From Amycolatopsis sulphurea (GTDB lineage: Bacteria; Actinomycetota; Actinomycetes; Mycobacteriales; Pseudonocardiaceae), in the NCBI RefSeq assembly GCF_002564045.1, contig NZ_PDJK01000002.1, positions 2,294,001 to 2,358,000 of the forward strand: a DNA stretch of 64,000 nt, given 5' to 3'. A model generated the notes under the pieces. That model was given only the letters and a program-made list of their open reading frames with translations, did not search any database and was not told the DNA's origin. The stretch's first letter is position 1; each line of letters starts with the position of its first letter. This document shows positions 41,245 to 50,114 of the stretch, one piece after another. The position numbers and the translations under genes were made by a program.

Positions 41245-41828
41245 TCAGCGTGGCTCGCCCACTTCCTCGGGGCGCAGGCCGTCTACCCCGGCGTCGGAAA
41301 GTCGTTGCCGGACACGGAAACGAGGTGTTCGACGCGTTTGGCGGTCCAGGTCTCGTGCGGTCGCCGTTCGGCGGCCGCGCGGCGGATCTGCGCGAACGGA
41401 CCGTCCTCTTCGGAGCCCCACGGCGAGTGGCCTTCGATCGCGGCGTACAGGTGGCGCCGAGGGAGAAGACGTCCGAAGCGGGACCGGCTTCGCCGCCGTC
41501 GGCGACTTCCGGTGCGACGTACCCGAGCGTGCCGGTGAGCTGGGCGCCGCCGCGCGGGTGACCTCGGTCCAGCGCGCGATGCCGAGATCGGTCAGCTTGG
41601 CGACGTCGTCCGAGGCCACCAGCACGTTGCCCGGCTTGACGTCGCGGTGCACGATGCCGCGGGCGTGCCTGTCCGCCAACGACGCACCGGTCCGCCGCAC
41701 GCGCGCCTCGGTCAGCGGGCCGTCCTCGCCGAGCGAGCGCTTGAGCGTGACCGGCCTGCCGAGTTCGAGATCGAGGGCCCGCCAGACGACCCCCATGCCA
41801 CCGCGTCCAGCCGGTACCGGCCGGCCAC
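41245..41828 (-). pseudogene. Serine/threonine protein kinase remnant
   Basis: Pieces of a bacterial Ser/Thr kinase appear in different frames: VAGRYRLD (GTG at 41828), then MGVVWRALDLELGRPVTLK, then IVHRDVKPGNVLVASDDVAK, then LTDLGIARWTEVTRA, then in another frame LTGTLGYVAPEVADGGEAG and SDVFSLGAT, and after another shift YAAIEGHSPWG and AQIRRAAAE. The segment between the ATP-binding Lys and the catalytic HRD is too short, so an internal deletion occurred. At least three frameshifts are needed. It is dead as a kinase. It lies downstream of the GT87 gene. Confidence 0.85.
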
Positions 41829-41854
41829 TACGCGCCCCTGGTCACCGGCAGAGT

Positions 41855-43423
41855 CTACGAAACCGGACGGGTCCTGCCTAGGTCGTGGCGCCGGAATCCT
41901 CGCATTCGCAGCTGGTCACGGGCCCCGGCCAGCACGCCGCCCGCCGGATCGTCGTCGCCGGAGAGCCGGATCAGATCGGTGCGCGGGCGGTAGATCTCGC
42001 GCACCACCAGCACGCACAGGCCGGCCACGGCCAGATCGCGCAGCACCACCGTGCCCAGGAACCAGCCCTCCGGTAGTCCTTTGTGGTCGATGCCGAGGTA
42101 GTAGAACATCCGCGGGACCCAGACCAGCGCGTCGAGCGCCATCCAGCCGAGCAGCAGGCGCCAGCGCGGGATCGCCAGCACCGCCAGCGGGATCAGCCAC
42201 AGCGAGTACTGCGGGCTCCACACCTTGTTCGTGAGCAGGAATGCGGCCACCGCGAGGAAGGCCAGCTGCCCGAGGCGTGGACGGCGGGGCGCGGTCAGCG
42301 CGACGTACCCGATGCCCGCGACGCAGACCAGGAACAGCACGGCCACCACGGTGTTCAGCACCGCCGGGTTCTGTCCTTTTTGGAGCACTCCGTCGAAGCC
42401 AGCCCAGCCGGTGACGTAGGAGATCGCGTTGTACAGCGAATCCGGGTCCATGGGGCGCAGCGTGTTGAGGCGGAAGAATTCCCACCAGCCGCGGGTCGCG
42501 ATGAAGATGAACGGCAGGTTCACCACCAGCCAGGTGAGCACCGTGAACAACGCGGTCCGGCGCCACGCTCGCAGCTTCCCGGCCCGTAGGCACAGCACGA
42601 ACAACACGCCCACCATCAGCAACGGGTACAGCTTCGCGGCCACCCCGATCCCGAACAGCACCCCGGCGATCTTCGGGCGTCTGCGCGACCAGGCGAGGAT
42701 CCCGGCCGCGGTGCACGCGGTGGCGATCGCGTCGAAGTTGGTGAACGCGTGCACCAGCACCAGCGGCGAGATCGCCACCAGTACCGCGTCCCACGGCCGG
42801 CGTTTCATCGTGCGCCCGGTCGCCCACACCGTGACCAGCCACGCCAGCGCGAGCCAGAACGCGGTGATGTTGAAGTACACCGCGACCGGCAGGGCACCGG
42901 GCAGCCAGCCGGAACCGGCCACCGACAGCCAGCCCGCGGCCAGTTTCGCGTTCACCCATTGGAACAACCCGGTCACTACCGGGTACTCCATGTACCGGGT
43001 GCCGTCCGGCGAGGTCTGCGAGTCCTCCTGCCACGACGAGACGTACGGGAAGGTGTGCGGATCGTCCAGCTTCTCCGCGCTGTAGAGCGGCACGACGTCC
43101 GAATAGCACATTGCCACGAACGGCCGCCCCGACCGCCAGTCGAGCTGGCCGGCCCCGCTGGAGTCGGTGTACTGCTGGATGCACGAGGCCTTCCCGAACC
43201 AGCACACCACCAGCGCGAGCAGGGCGAGCCCGAGGCCCACGCGCTGCGGGGACCAGAACCAGTGCCTGCCCACCGCGGCGTGCTCCCCCAGCGGCCCGCC
43301 GACCGGTCTCGTCGCCGCGGCCACCAGCGGATCGTGTCTGCTGGGCGCGATCCGCTCCGCGGGCGTCAGCGTGCGCGGTGCCGCGTCCGGATCGGCGGCG
43401 GCGGGGTTGGGCTCGTCGGGCAC
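41855..43423 (-). CDS. Polytopic GT87-type glycosyltransferase
   Basis: A 522-residue protein with a roughly 50-residue cytoplasmic N-terminus and about ten membrane segments. The family features are the first-loop acidic pattern (FVAMCYSDVVPLYSAEKLDD, MEYPVVTGLFQW), HAFTNFDAIATACTA and NKVWSPQYSLWLIPL. It resembles GT-C polyprenyl-phosphate-mannose-dependent transferases (GT87). The M. tuberculosis counterpart by position and layout is Rv0051, which follows ponA1 as this gene follows the PBP genes apart from the inserted region 43460-49982. It probably acts in lipoglycan or cell-wall sugar addition on the outer face of the membrane. Confidence 0.85.
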   Translation of the reverse strand: MPDEPNPAAADPDAAPRTLTPAERIAPSRHDPLVAAATRPVGGPLGEHAAVGRHWFWSPQRVGLGLALLALVVCWFGKASCIQQYTDSSGAGQLDWRSGRPFVAMCYSDVVPLYSAEKLDDPHTFPYVSSWQEDSQTSPDGTRYMEYPVVTGLFQWVNAKLAAGWLSVAGSGWLPGALPVAVYFNITAFWLALAWLVTVWATGRTMKRRPWDAVLVAISPLVLVHAFTNFDAIATACTAAGILAWSRRRPKIAGVLFGIGVAAKLYPLLMVGVLFVLCLRAGKLRAWRRTALFTVLTWLVVNLPFIFIATRGWWEFFRLNTLRPMDPDSLYNAISYVTGWAGFDGVLQKGQNPAVLNTVVAVLFLVCVAGIGYVALTAPRRPRLGQLAFLAVAAFLLTNKVWSPQYSLWLIPLAVLAIPRWRLLLGWMALDALVWVPRMFYYLGIDHKGLPEGWFLGTVVLRDLAVAGLCVLVVREIYRPRTDLIRLSGDDDPAGGVLAGARDQLRMRGFRRHDLGRTRPVS

Positions 43424-43459
43424 GCCGCGGATGCTATCTGCCCGCGCGTGCGATGGCCG

Positions 43460-44527
43460 TCATTGAGGATCGGCGTAGAACCCGGCAAGCACCTCGAATG
43501 CGGCGCCGAGGGCCACCGCCTCCTCGTCCAGATCGCTCACCGTCACGTCGATCCGCTGCCAGTACGGCACCGGCAGCAGCTCCCGCAACTGTGCGGCGAC
43601 CGTTTCGCGGTAGACCTCCGGCGTCGCCCGGATGGTCCGTCCGAACAGGACGATTCGCTCCAGATCGAGCACCTGCACCAGGTCGGCGAGGCCGATCCCG
43701 AGCAGGCGGGCCGCGTCCCGCGGGGTGGCCGCGGTCTGGTGCAGCACTTCGACGCAGCCGCGCCTGCCGCACACGCAGCGCGGACCGGCGTAGGCGATCG
43801 TGGTGTGCCCGAACTCGCCGGCGTTCGTGCGCGGTCCACGGTAGACCCGCCCGTCGATCAGCAGGCCGACACCGATACCGGTGCCCACGAGCACCACGGC
43901 GGTGGCCGCGGGCGATTCCTGTGGCCACGAGTGCGCGAAGGCCGCCGCGTTCGTGTTCTTGTCCACGGTGACCGGCAGGCCGGTGCGCTCGGCGAGCAGA
44001 TCGCGCAGCGGCACGTCGTGCCAGCCGGGCATGTTGGTGGCGTCGCGGACCCGGCCGGCGTGGTGGTCGAGCGGCCCGACCGCACCGACGCCGAGGCCGA
44101 GCACCCGGGCCGGGTCGACGTCGGCGAGCAGGGCGCGCACCGCGCGGGCGATCGCGCTTACTGCCTGTTCCGGGGCGAACCCGACCGGTAACGCGCCTTC
44201 GGTGAGGTCTTCCACCTCTCCGGTGAGCCCGGTGCGCAGCACCAGGAACCCGTCCCGATCGAGCTGAGCGCCGAGCGCGCACCGGGCTTCCGGGCGCAGC
44301 CGCAGCAGTGACCGGGGTTTGCCGACGCCCGCCGCGGCCTGCCGTTCGACGTCCAGCAGGCGCTGCGGGAGCAGATCCGCCACGATCTTCGACACGGCCT
44401 GCTGCGTCAGCGCGGTCCGCTCGGCCAGCTCGACCCGGCTGAGCCCGCCTTCGCGCAGGATGTGCCCGAGCAGCAGCGCGCGGTTGTGGCGCCGCAGCCC
44501 GCGCAGGTTGACACCGGTCTCCGCCAT
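43460..44527 (-). CDS. ROK family transcriptional regulator
   Basis: A 355-residue regulator. The winged helix-turn-helix is at about residues 29-52 (SRVELAERTALTQQAVSKIV). It is followed by a ROK sugar-kinase-like domain with GVGAVGPLDHHAGRV and VLVGTGIGVGLLIDG and the zinc motif CVCGRRGCVE. Regulators of this type (NagC, XylR, Mlc) repress sugar-use genes and release DNA on binding a sugar. It is divergent from a Gfo/Idh/MocA oxidoreductase, with a 21-bp near-palindrome between them that is its likely operator. Confidence 0.88.
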   Translation of the reverse strand: MAETGVNLRGLRRHNRALLLGHILREGGLSRVELAERTALTQQAVSKIVADLLPQRLLDVERQAAAGVGKPRSLLRLRPEARCALGAQLDRDGFLVLRTGLTGEVEDLTEGALPVGFAPEQAVSAIARAVRALLADVDPARVLGLGVGAVGPLDHHAGRVRDATNMPGWHDVPLRDLLAERTGLPVTVDKNTNAAAFAHSWPQESPAATAVVLVGTGIGVGLLIDGRVYRGPRTNAGEFGHTTIAYAGPRCVCGRRGCVEVLHQTAATPRDAARLLGIGLADLVQVLDLERIVLFGRTIRATPEVYRETVAAQLRELLPVPYWQRIDVTVSDLDEEAVALGAAFEVLAGFYADPQ

Positions 44528-44554
44528 CCGATGATTTTCCCGGCACCTGGCCAG

Positions 44555-44575
44555 TTACGCAACAGTGTTGTTTAA
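44555..44575. promoter_or_regulatory. Palindromic operator between ROK regulator and oxidoreductase
   Basis: Core CAACA-G-TGTTG (44560-44570) is perfectly symmetric and is flanked by TTA on the left and TAA on the right, giving a 21-base near-palindrome. It lies 28 bases before the regulator start and nine before the oxidoreductase ATG at 44584, so one protein bound there could block both genes. Confidence 0.72.
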
Positions 44576-44583
44576 TGGTGCCC

Positions 44584-45639
44584 ATGGTTGATGAGGCACG
44601 CGTCGGCATCCTCGGGTACGGGATCGGTGGCCGGGTTTTCCACGCGCCGCTGGTGGCCGCGACCCCGGGACTGGTCCCAGCGGTGCTGGCGACCGGAAAC
44701 CCGGAGCGGGCGGCCCAGGCCCGTGCGGAGTACCCCGGCGCGGAAGTGGTCCCGGACGCCGACGCGCTGTTCGCCCGTGCGGGAGAACTCGACCTGATCG
44801 TGGTGAGCACACCGAACCGCACGCACGTGCCGCTCGCGCTGCGGGCGATCGAGCTGGGCCTGCCGGTGGTCGTGGACAAGCCGTTCGCGCCGACCGCGGC
44901 CGAGGGTGAGCGGGTGGTCGCGGCCGCGAAGGAAGCGGGCGTGGGGCTCACTGTGTTCCAGAACCGGCGCTGGGACTCGGATTTCCTGACTGTGCGCAAG
45001 GTGCTCGAATCCGGCCGGCTCGGCGAGGTGTTCCGCTTCGAATCCCGGTTCGATCGCTGGGTACCCAAGATCAAGGACAGCTGGCGCGAACTCGGCGATC
45101 CGGCCGAGGCGGGCGGGCTGCTCTACGACCTCGGGGCGCACATCGTGGACCAGGCCCTGCAGTTGTTCGGTCCGGTCACCCAGGTCTACGCCGAGGTCGA
45201 CCGCCGCCGCGCCGGGGTCGCGGTGGACGACGACGTGTTCATCGCGCTGCGCCACGCGAACGGCGTTCGCTCGCAGCTGTGGGCTTCGGCGCTCGCGGGT
45301 ATCCGAAACCCGCGCTTCCGTGTGCTCGGCGATCGGGCCACGTTCACCAAATACGGTCTCGATGTGCAGGAGCCGCAGATCAAAGAGGGCCTTCGCCCCG
45401 GCGACCCCGGCTGGGGCGTGGAACCGGCCGCGAACGCCGGACTGCTTGGTGTGCAAGGCGAAACCGGGATCGTGCCGACCGAGGCCGGCCGCTACGAGAC
45501 CTTCTACGCCCGGGTCGCCGACGCACTGCGGGAGGACACGCGGTTTCCGGTCGACCCGGCGGGCGCGGTCGCCGCGCTGCGCGTGATCGAGGCCGCGCAC
45601 CGCTCGGGCGCCGAGGGCCGGGTCGTCCCGCTCGGCTGA
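44584..45639 (+). CDS. Gfo/Idh/MocA family oxidoreductase
   Basis: A 351-residue NAD(P)-dependent dehydrogenase. The N-terminal Rossmann motif is GILGYGIGGRVFHAPL, then VVSTPNRTH and VVVDKPFAPT (the conserved EKP-like motif, here DKP). The C-terminal domain has GGLLYDLGAHIVDQAL with the conserved His. Similar to YdgJ/YvaA-type enzymes acting on inositols or sugars. The ATG at 44584 is chosen; one at 44575 overlaps the operator. It is divergent from and probably controlled by the ROK regulator. The substrate is unknown. Confidence 0.88.
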   Translation: MVDEARVGILGYGIGGRVFHAPLVAATPGLVPAVLATGNPERAAQARAEYPGAEVVPDADALFARAGELDLIVVSTPNRTHVPLALRAIELGLPVVVDKPFAPTAAEGERVVAAAKEAGVGLTVFQNRRWDSDFLTVRKVLESGRLGEVFRFESRFDRWVPKIKDSWRELGDPAEAGGLLYDLGAHIVDQALQLFGPVTQVYAEVDRRRAGVAVDDDVFIALRHANGVRSQLWASALAGIRNPRFRVLGDRATFTKYGLDVQEPQIKEGLRPGDPGWGVEPAANAGLLGVQGETGIVPTEAGRYETFYARVADALREDTRFPVDPAGAVAALRVIEAAHRSGAEGRVVPLG

Positions 45640-45810
45640 CGCCCCTCCGGACCGGTCGTGGTCGCGGCGCTTCTCCCCAGTGCCGCGGCAACGCGAAGCA
45701 GGTGACCGACGGTTCCGGCGAGAATCACACTGCTCGCTCGACCGAAACCGTCGGCGCCTCGCCAGCGATCCACAACGCGTTGAAACGCTGCTCAGCTGAC
45801 AATGAACCCG

Positions 45811-46557
45811 TCACCGTCCGTCGTGTAGCTCTTGCGTCAACTTCTGCACCTTGTTCGCGATGTCCTGTGGTCCTACTCCGGACAAGCTGACCCGGCCTGA
45901 CTCGTCTACTCCGAACAGAATGCGCCCCTGATCGGTGTCCGCCCAGCCCGGCGGGTTTTCGTTGCGACGGCGCATCCCCCGGCCGTCTCGGATCGCGACA
46001 TACAGCCGACCGGAGTAGGTGTGCGGCGCGTTGAGCCAGCGCAGCACCTGCTTGGCATCGCGGATACTCGGGCTGGTCGCACCCGGGATCCGGCCACGCT
46101 TGATCATGTCCAAGTCAGTGTTCGAGCAGTTCAACGAAGCCAATCGAGCCGCAGGCGCATTCGGGAGCAGCGTTGCGAATTCCCGTGCCAGCGCGTCCGC
46201 CGAACATGGGGTGAGGTACAGCATGTCACCCGCTGCTACGACCGTGAACCCGGCCTTGCCGAATGCCGCCGCCCGAACGGTGCGTTCACCCTGGCCCGAT
46301 TTCACCCAGGAGTAATAGTCCACCCCCGGACGCTGCAGGACGTGCAGCGCTTCGAGAAAGTCGTCGTCGAGGCGCCCGCCTCGCAGGAGCCCACGATCGG
46401 CCAATTCACGATCTGTGCCGGCCGCCAGGTTCCGGCGCTCATCCTCCGAATACCACATCGCACCGCGCATGAGCGTCGGGTGAATATCGCCGAGATTGAG
46501 CCGTTCCCACAGCACCTCGAACGTCTGAGTGCTCAGCTCCACGGGTCTGTGCAGCAC
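45811..46557 (-). CDS. EspG-like ESX chaperone (cassette B)
   Basis: A 248-residue paralogue of the 31805-32617 protein. Shared pattern: FEVLWERLNLGDIHPTL, RGLLRGGRLDDDFLEAL, VDYYSWVKSG, SGRLYVAIRDGRGMRRRNE, WADTDQGRILFGVDE. The GTG start follows GGGAGGGAAG. Its expected role is to bind the PPE-like protein encoded just upstream. It ends cassette B; no clear terminator is seen after it. Confidence 0.8.
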   Translation of the reverse strand: MLHRPVELSTQTFEVLWERLNLGDIHPTLMRGAMWYSEDERRNLAAGTDRELADRGLLRGGRLDDDFLEALHVLQRPGVDYYSWVKSGQGERTVRAAAFGKAGFTVVAAGDMLYLTPCSADALAREFATLLPNAPAARLASLNCSNTDLDMIKRGRIPGATSPSIRDAKQVLRWLNAPHTYSGRLYVAIRDGRGMRRRNENPPGWADTDQGRILFGVDESGRVSLSGVGPQDIANKVQKLTQELHDGR

Positions 46558-46591
46558 CGTTTCTTCCCTCCCCCTTTCATGGCGTCCGGTC

Positions 46592-47842
46592 CTACGCGCC
46601 GATCACCGGCGGTGTGGGGCGGTCACCGTCGTAACCGCCGAACAGCGAGTCTGGATCCTGTTCCGGCAGCAGGATCTTGCGCTGATGCTCCTCGTCCTCG
46701 CTGCCTTTGCCCTTCCCGGCGCCGCCTGCCCCCATGCCACCCATTCCGGCCTGCCCTTTGGCGCCGGTGGCCCCTGCCGTGCCCATACCCGGCCGTCCCG
46801 CACCCTCACCCAGCGCGCCGGAACCCGTCCCGGCTCCCGCACCGAGACCGCGACCGGTGGTCGCACCCGAGCCTCCAGAACCGAAACCCCCACCGGCACC
46901 GCGGCCACCAGCACTGCCGCCGGATGCGCCGCCGAACCCGCCGGACAGCCCGACGCTTCCGACTCCTGCTCCGCCTCCCAGGCCGGAACCGCTCCCGCCA
47001 CCCAGGCCGCTGGAACTGCCAGGCCCGCTCTGCCATGAGGGCGCGCCGCCCGGATTCTGGCCGCTGGCGGGGCCGCTCCACGAGGAGCTTGTCTGAGTAC
47101 CGTCGTTCGGAGCGTGCGCAGGCGGTGGAACCGCGCCGTGGGAGCTACTGGGCGGGGGTGGCGCCGGAATGTGCTCCGCCCCCGGCGGTACGGCATGTGT
47201 GCTGGGTCCACCGCCGGAATAGCTGTGCGACCCACCGGACGAGTGCGACGACGAGTGGCCACCCGACCCGGACACATGCGGACCACTCGGCAAGCCCGGC
47301 CCCGGCACCTGCGGATCAGGGGTGAACCCACCCGCAGACACCGACGGATCATGCGCCGCCGGATAGTCCATCGGCATCGTCTGCGTACGCGGCGCGCTGT
47401 TCTGATCGTAATCCTGATAGACCGCAACGTTCTTCTTCGTTTTGTCGTCGAACTCGGCAGCCGCCTTCTCGTCATCACTCGCGCCGATGGAAATGTAGTC
47501 CGTCAGCTTCTGGTCATCCGGACGCGAAGCAGCAACCTCTACCACATTGTTTTTCGCATAATTAAACGCTACCGACTGCTGGCTTAGATGCTGTTGCATC
47601 ATCGCCATGTTCTGGGCCGCGGTACGCGAAGTCGTGACCATCGGCCCCAGGCCCGCACTGCCGGCGTCAGCAGCCTGGCCCTTCCAGAACGAATTCAGAG
47701 CGGCCTGACCATCGGTCAGTTTATCGGCTACGTTATTGTGAATGGTACTGAGCTTGCCGCAGCTGTCGCCTGCATGATCAATACTACTCGAATCTCCCGG
47801 CGATCGGAGCAAGCGGTAGATATCAAACCCTGAATAAGCCAC
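46592..47842 (-). CDS. WXG/PPE-like ESX substrate with Gly-rich C-terminus (cassette B)
   Basis: A 416-residue paralogue of the cassette A substrate. The helical N-terminal part is residues 1-110, with the W-x-G turn in LNSFWKGQAADAG and a second helix AQNMAMMQQHLSQQ. A Ser/Gly/Pro-rich region with many SSHSSGG and GLGGG repeats follows. The end (LFGGYDGDRPTPPVIGA) matches the other copy. The GTG abuts the stop of the lipoprotein gene. Unlike cassette A it lacks the N-terminal glycine zipper. Confidence 0.72.
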   Translation of the reverse strand: MAYSGFDIYRLLRSPGDSSSIDHAGDSCGKLSTIHNNVADKLTDGQAALNSFWKGQAADAGSAGLGPMVTTSRTAAQNMAMMQQHLSQQSVAFNYAKNNVVEVAASRPDDQKLTDYISIGASDDEKAAAEFDDKTKKNVAVYQDYDQNSAPRTQTMPMDYPAAHDPSVSAGGFTPDPQVPGPGLPSGPHVSGSGGHSSSHSSGGSHSYSGGGPSTHAVPPGAEHIPAPPPPSSSHGAVPPPAHAPNDGTQTSSSWSGPASGQNPGGAPSWQSGPGSSSGLGGGSGSGLGGGAGVGSVGLSGGFGGASGGSAGGRGAGGGFGSGGSGATTGRGLGAGAGTGSGALGEGAGRPGMGTAGATGAKGQAGMGGMGAGGAGKGKGSEDEEHQRKILLPEQDPDSLFGGYDGDRPTPPVIGA

Positions 47843-48442
47843 CTATTTGCCCTTCATGTGCTCAATAGCGGTTGTGGCAATTTTTTCGGCTATTCCGCAC
47901 GGGTTGGATTCCGCAGGGCCGCTGCGCAGAAGAATTATTACAACATAAGCAAGGTCATCACGAATGCCGACCGCTAAGTTGCAGTTACCCGTTGCTTCGC
48001 CCCCTCGGGCGTAAAAAACTACCGGATATCCGTCAATCGGTGCATGCGGCTGAAAGCTCGTCAAGTAACCTTTCTGGTGGTCCAAGTACAGTCCGTTGAT
48101 TCCGGAATTTTGCGTCGGTGGAATACCGGCGCTCGCGCTGCCGTGCAGGTCCGTGAAGGTCCACACGCAGAGCTTTCCGTTTTCCGTATCGTTGACGCCG
48201 GTTTTCTTTAGTGGTCCACCGAGTTTTTCGACATCACTCGCGGATACTGCTGAGCACGGATCGCTCTCATACGACTTTGTATCTATTATGGGACTGGCTA
48301 CCCGCGGAGCGAGAAACGGGTCACCGGCGGGCGAGCTTGACGGCGCGGGGGTCGCTTGACCGCTGCTTCCAGAGCTGCATCCGGAGATCGAAACCCCAAC
48401 GATAGTGGAACAAATAATCGCCGTCAGGTATCGTGCGCGCAT
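47843..48442 (-). CDS. DUF3558 lipoprotein (cassette B)
   Basis: A 199-residue lipoprotein: MRARYLTAIICSTIVGVSISGC gives a lipobox (SISGC), then a Ser/Pro linker and the DUF3558 domain (DPCSAVSASDVEKLGG, GKLCVWTF, GYPVVFYARGG, GNCNLAVGI, NPCGIAEKIATTAIEHM). It corresponds in position and pattern to the 34001-34603 gene. The base composition is more AT-rich than its surroundings, as is the following fragment, which suggests a different origin or relaxed selection. Confidence 0.8.
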   Translation of the reverse strand: MRARYLTAIICSTIVGVSISGCSSGSSGQATPAPSSSPAGDPFLAPRVASPIIDTKSYESDPCSAVSASDVEKLGGPLKKTGVNDTENGKLCVWTFTDLHGSASAGIPPTQNSGINGLYLDHQKGYLTSFQPHAPIDGYPVVFYARGGEATGNCNLAVGIRDDLAYVVIILLRSGPAESNPCGIAEKIATTAIEHMKGK

Positions 48443-48704
48443 GGTCTATCAGTCAGCCTTTCCTTTGCCGCGGAGGGCATCGATTGCGGCATCATCCTGC
48501 TTTGTGTATGCAGTTTTAACCTGCTTCAGCACCTCGACATAGGACATGAGGAAATCGACTGCACCTTGCAGGAATCCATTGTAATGGTTTGCAGACTGAA
48601 TTGCGGCGTTGGCGAAGTCTTTGCTGATATTTTCGCCACCTGGAGGCTTGATCTGCATGAGAAACTGCGCTTCTTGCTATGCGGCAGTCAGGTCGTCGTC
48701 CAGT

Positions 48705-49728
48705 GAGGCTTTCCGGGTAAGCATCTGTGACGCTGGGTGACGGCCTGGGTGTGGTCGTTGCTGGCGGTGGTGACACGCCGAAGTTGTTGTGGTGCAACGT
48801 AAAGACGCGGAACATCGGTATGAATTTGGTCCTACCACAGATCAACTTCATAGAGGTTCCGCGCCTGATGAGTGTGTCATACACCGCGACCTTGCCGGTA
48901 CGCGACCAGACCGTGCTGTACCTGTCGAGCCTGTTGCACGCCGAACGGGTGCGGCGCGGTACCCGCAAAGATCGCCGGGTTCTGACGACGTTCAAGCAGG
49001 CGGTCTTGGTGCTGCGCTGGTTTCTCGACGGCACTCGCGTCAAGCAGCTCGCCGTCGACAACGCGATCGGCAAGTCCACCGTGTACACCTATCTCGAGGA
49101 GGGGTTCACGGTGCTCGCCGCCCAGGCACCCGCGCTCGAGTCAGCGTTACTGGCGGCGAAAATGGCCGGGCACAGCCACATTTCCATCGACGGCACCCTG
49201 ATCGAGACCGACCGGGTCCGCACCCCCGGACCCACCGACGGGGTGGACCTGTGGTGGTCGGGCAAACACTCCAATCATGGCGGCAACATCCAGGTCATCA
49301 CCGCCCCCGACGGCTGGCCCCTGTGGACCTCCGACGTGCGGCCGGGCCGCGAGCACGACACCACCGCACTGCGCGAACACCCCGAGATCCTGCCCGCCCT
49401 GGCCACCTGGATCGCCGAGAACACGCCCGCCCTGGGCGACCTGGGCTACGAAGGTGAAGCCGACACCATCACCGTCGCGTTCAAAAAACCGAAAGGCGGC
49501 GAACTCACCAAGGAACAGAAGACCCACAACAAAGCCCACAACGGGAAACGAGCGATCGGCGAACGCGGAAACTCCTTGCTGAAGACCACGTTCAAGGCGC
49601 TGCGCAACATCAGCCTCTGTCCATGGAAGATCGGCACCATCGTCGCAGCCGCCCTCGTCATCCTCCACATCGAGCACGACCGCACAACATGATCACCCAC
49701 AGCGACCAACCGTTACCCGGAAAAGCTC
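48705..49728 (+). mobile_element. IS5-family element (ISL2-like), 1024 bp
   Basis: Imperfect 17-bp terminal inverted repeats: GAGGCTTTCCGGGTAAG (48705-48721) and, on the other strand, GAGCTTTTCCGGGTAAC (49728-49712). A 3-bp target duplication AGT/ACT lies at 48702-48704 and 49729-49731, matching the ANT-type duplication of the ISL2 subgroup. It carries one transposase gene and interrupts the small ESX-like gene. Confidence 0.85.
48868..49692 (+). CDS. DDE transposase of the IS5 family
   Basis: A 274-residue transposase. The N-terminal helix-turn-helix region includes VLRWFLDGTRVKQLAVDNAI. The catalytic acids are in HISIDGTLIETDR, ALGDLGYEGEAD and RAIGERGNSLLK (DDE_Tnp_4 type). The ATG at 48868 is preferred; the frame is open to 48727 within the element end. 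The frame is intact, so the copy may be active. Confidence 0.88.
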   Translation: MSVSYTATLPVRDQTVLYLSSLLHAERVRRGTRKDRRVLTTFKQAVLVLRWFLDGTRVKQLAVDNAIGKSTVYTYLEEGFTVLAAQAPALESALLAAKMAGHSHISIDGTLIETDRVRTPGPTDGVDLWWSGKHSNHGGNIQVITAPDGWPLWTSDVRPGREHDTTALREHPEILPALATWIAENTPALGDLGYEGEADTITVAFKKPKGGELTKEQKTHNKAHNGKRAIGERGNSLLKTTFKALRNISLCPWKIGTIVAAALVILHIEHDRTT

Positions 49729-50114
49729 AGTAACCCTTCTAGCTTTTGAATTACCTTGTCCATGGCGTCGGGATCGAATTCCCATCCGCCGCTGTTGGCC
49801 GCCGCTGCGAAGTCGGATTTGGCCTGGCGGTGCCGAGTGCTTTGTAGTCCGGTGGCTGCCCGGTTGTGGTGACCGGGCCACCGCTCGACAGCGGCAGCGG
49901 TGGTGAACCCGGTGGTGGTGGCGGCGCGACGTTCTGCTGATAGACACCGCTAAGGCCGCCTGCCTGCCTGCCCGCCCGACATGATCTCCCCCTCTTCGCA
50001 GCCACCCGTTCCGTCCAGGCGGCTTACCTCTGCTCATGCTTGGTTCAGTGCGTGACGATAACAGGGGCCCGACCGGGACGAACCCGGTTCCGTGAAGGGA
50101 AACCCCCCGTTCTG

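Larger units (their letters stand above)
48449..49982 (-). pseudogene. Small ESX-like gene (cassette B), broken by slippage, frameshift, IS and nonsense
   Basis: The 5' part (49982-49729) has a good start (GGGGGAGA before ATG), but a (GGCA)3 tract puts a stop at codon 11. Removing one GGCA opens GLSGVYQQNVAPPPPPGSP and PPDYKALGTA. A second shift is then needed to reach QAKSDFAAAANSGGWEFD. An IS element lies at 48705-49728. The 3' part (48704-48449) continues in frame after removing the IS and one ACT, but meets TAG at 48679-48677 before QEAQFLMQIKPPGGENISKD ... NHYNGFLQGAVDFLMSYVEV. The rebuilt product aligns with the 34611-35018 protein along its length. Confidence 0.85.

Noticed and set aside
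45811..49982. Prophage or integrative element around the transposase
   Set aside because: No integrase, phage structural gene, tRNA junction or attachment repeats are seen; a single IS explains the transposase.
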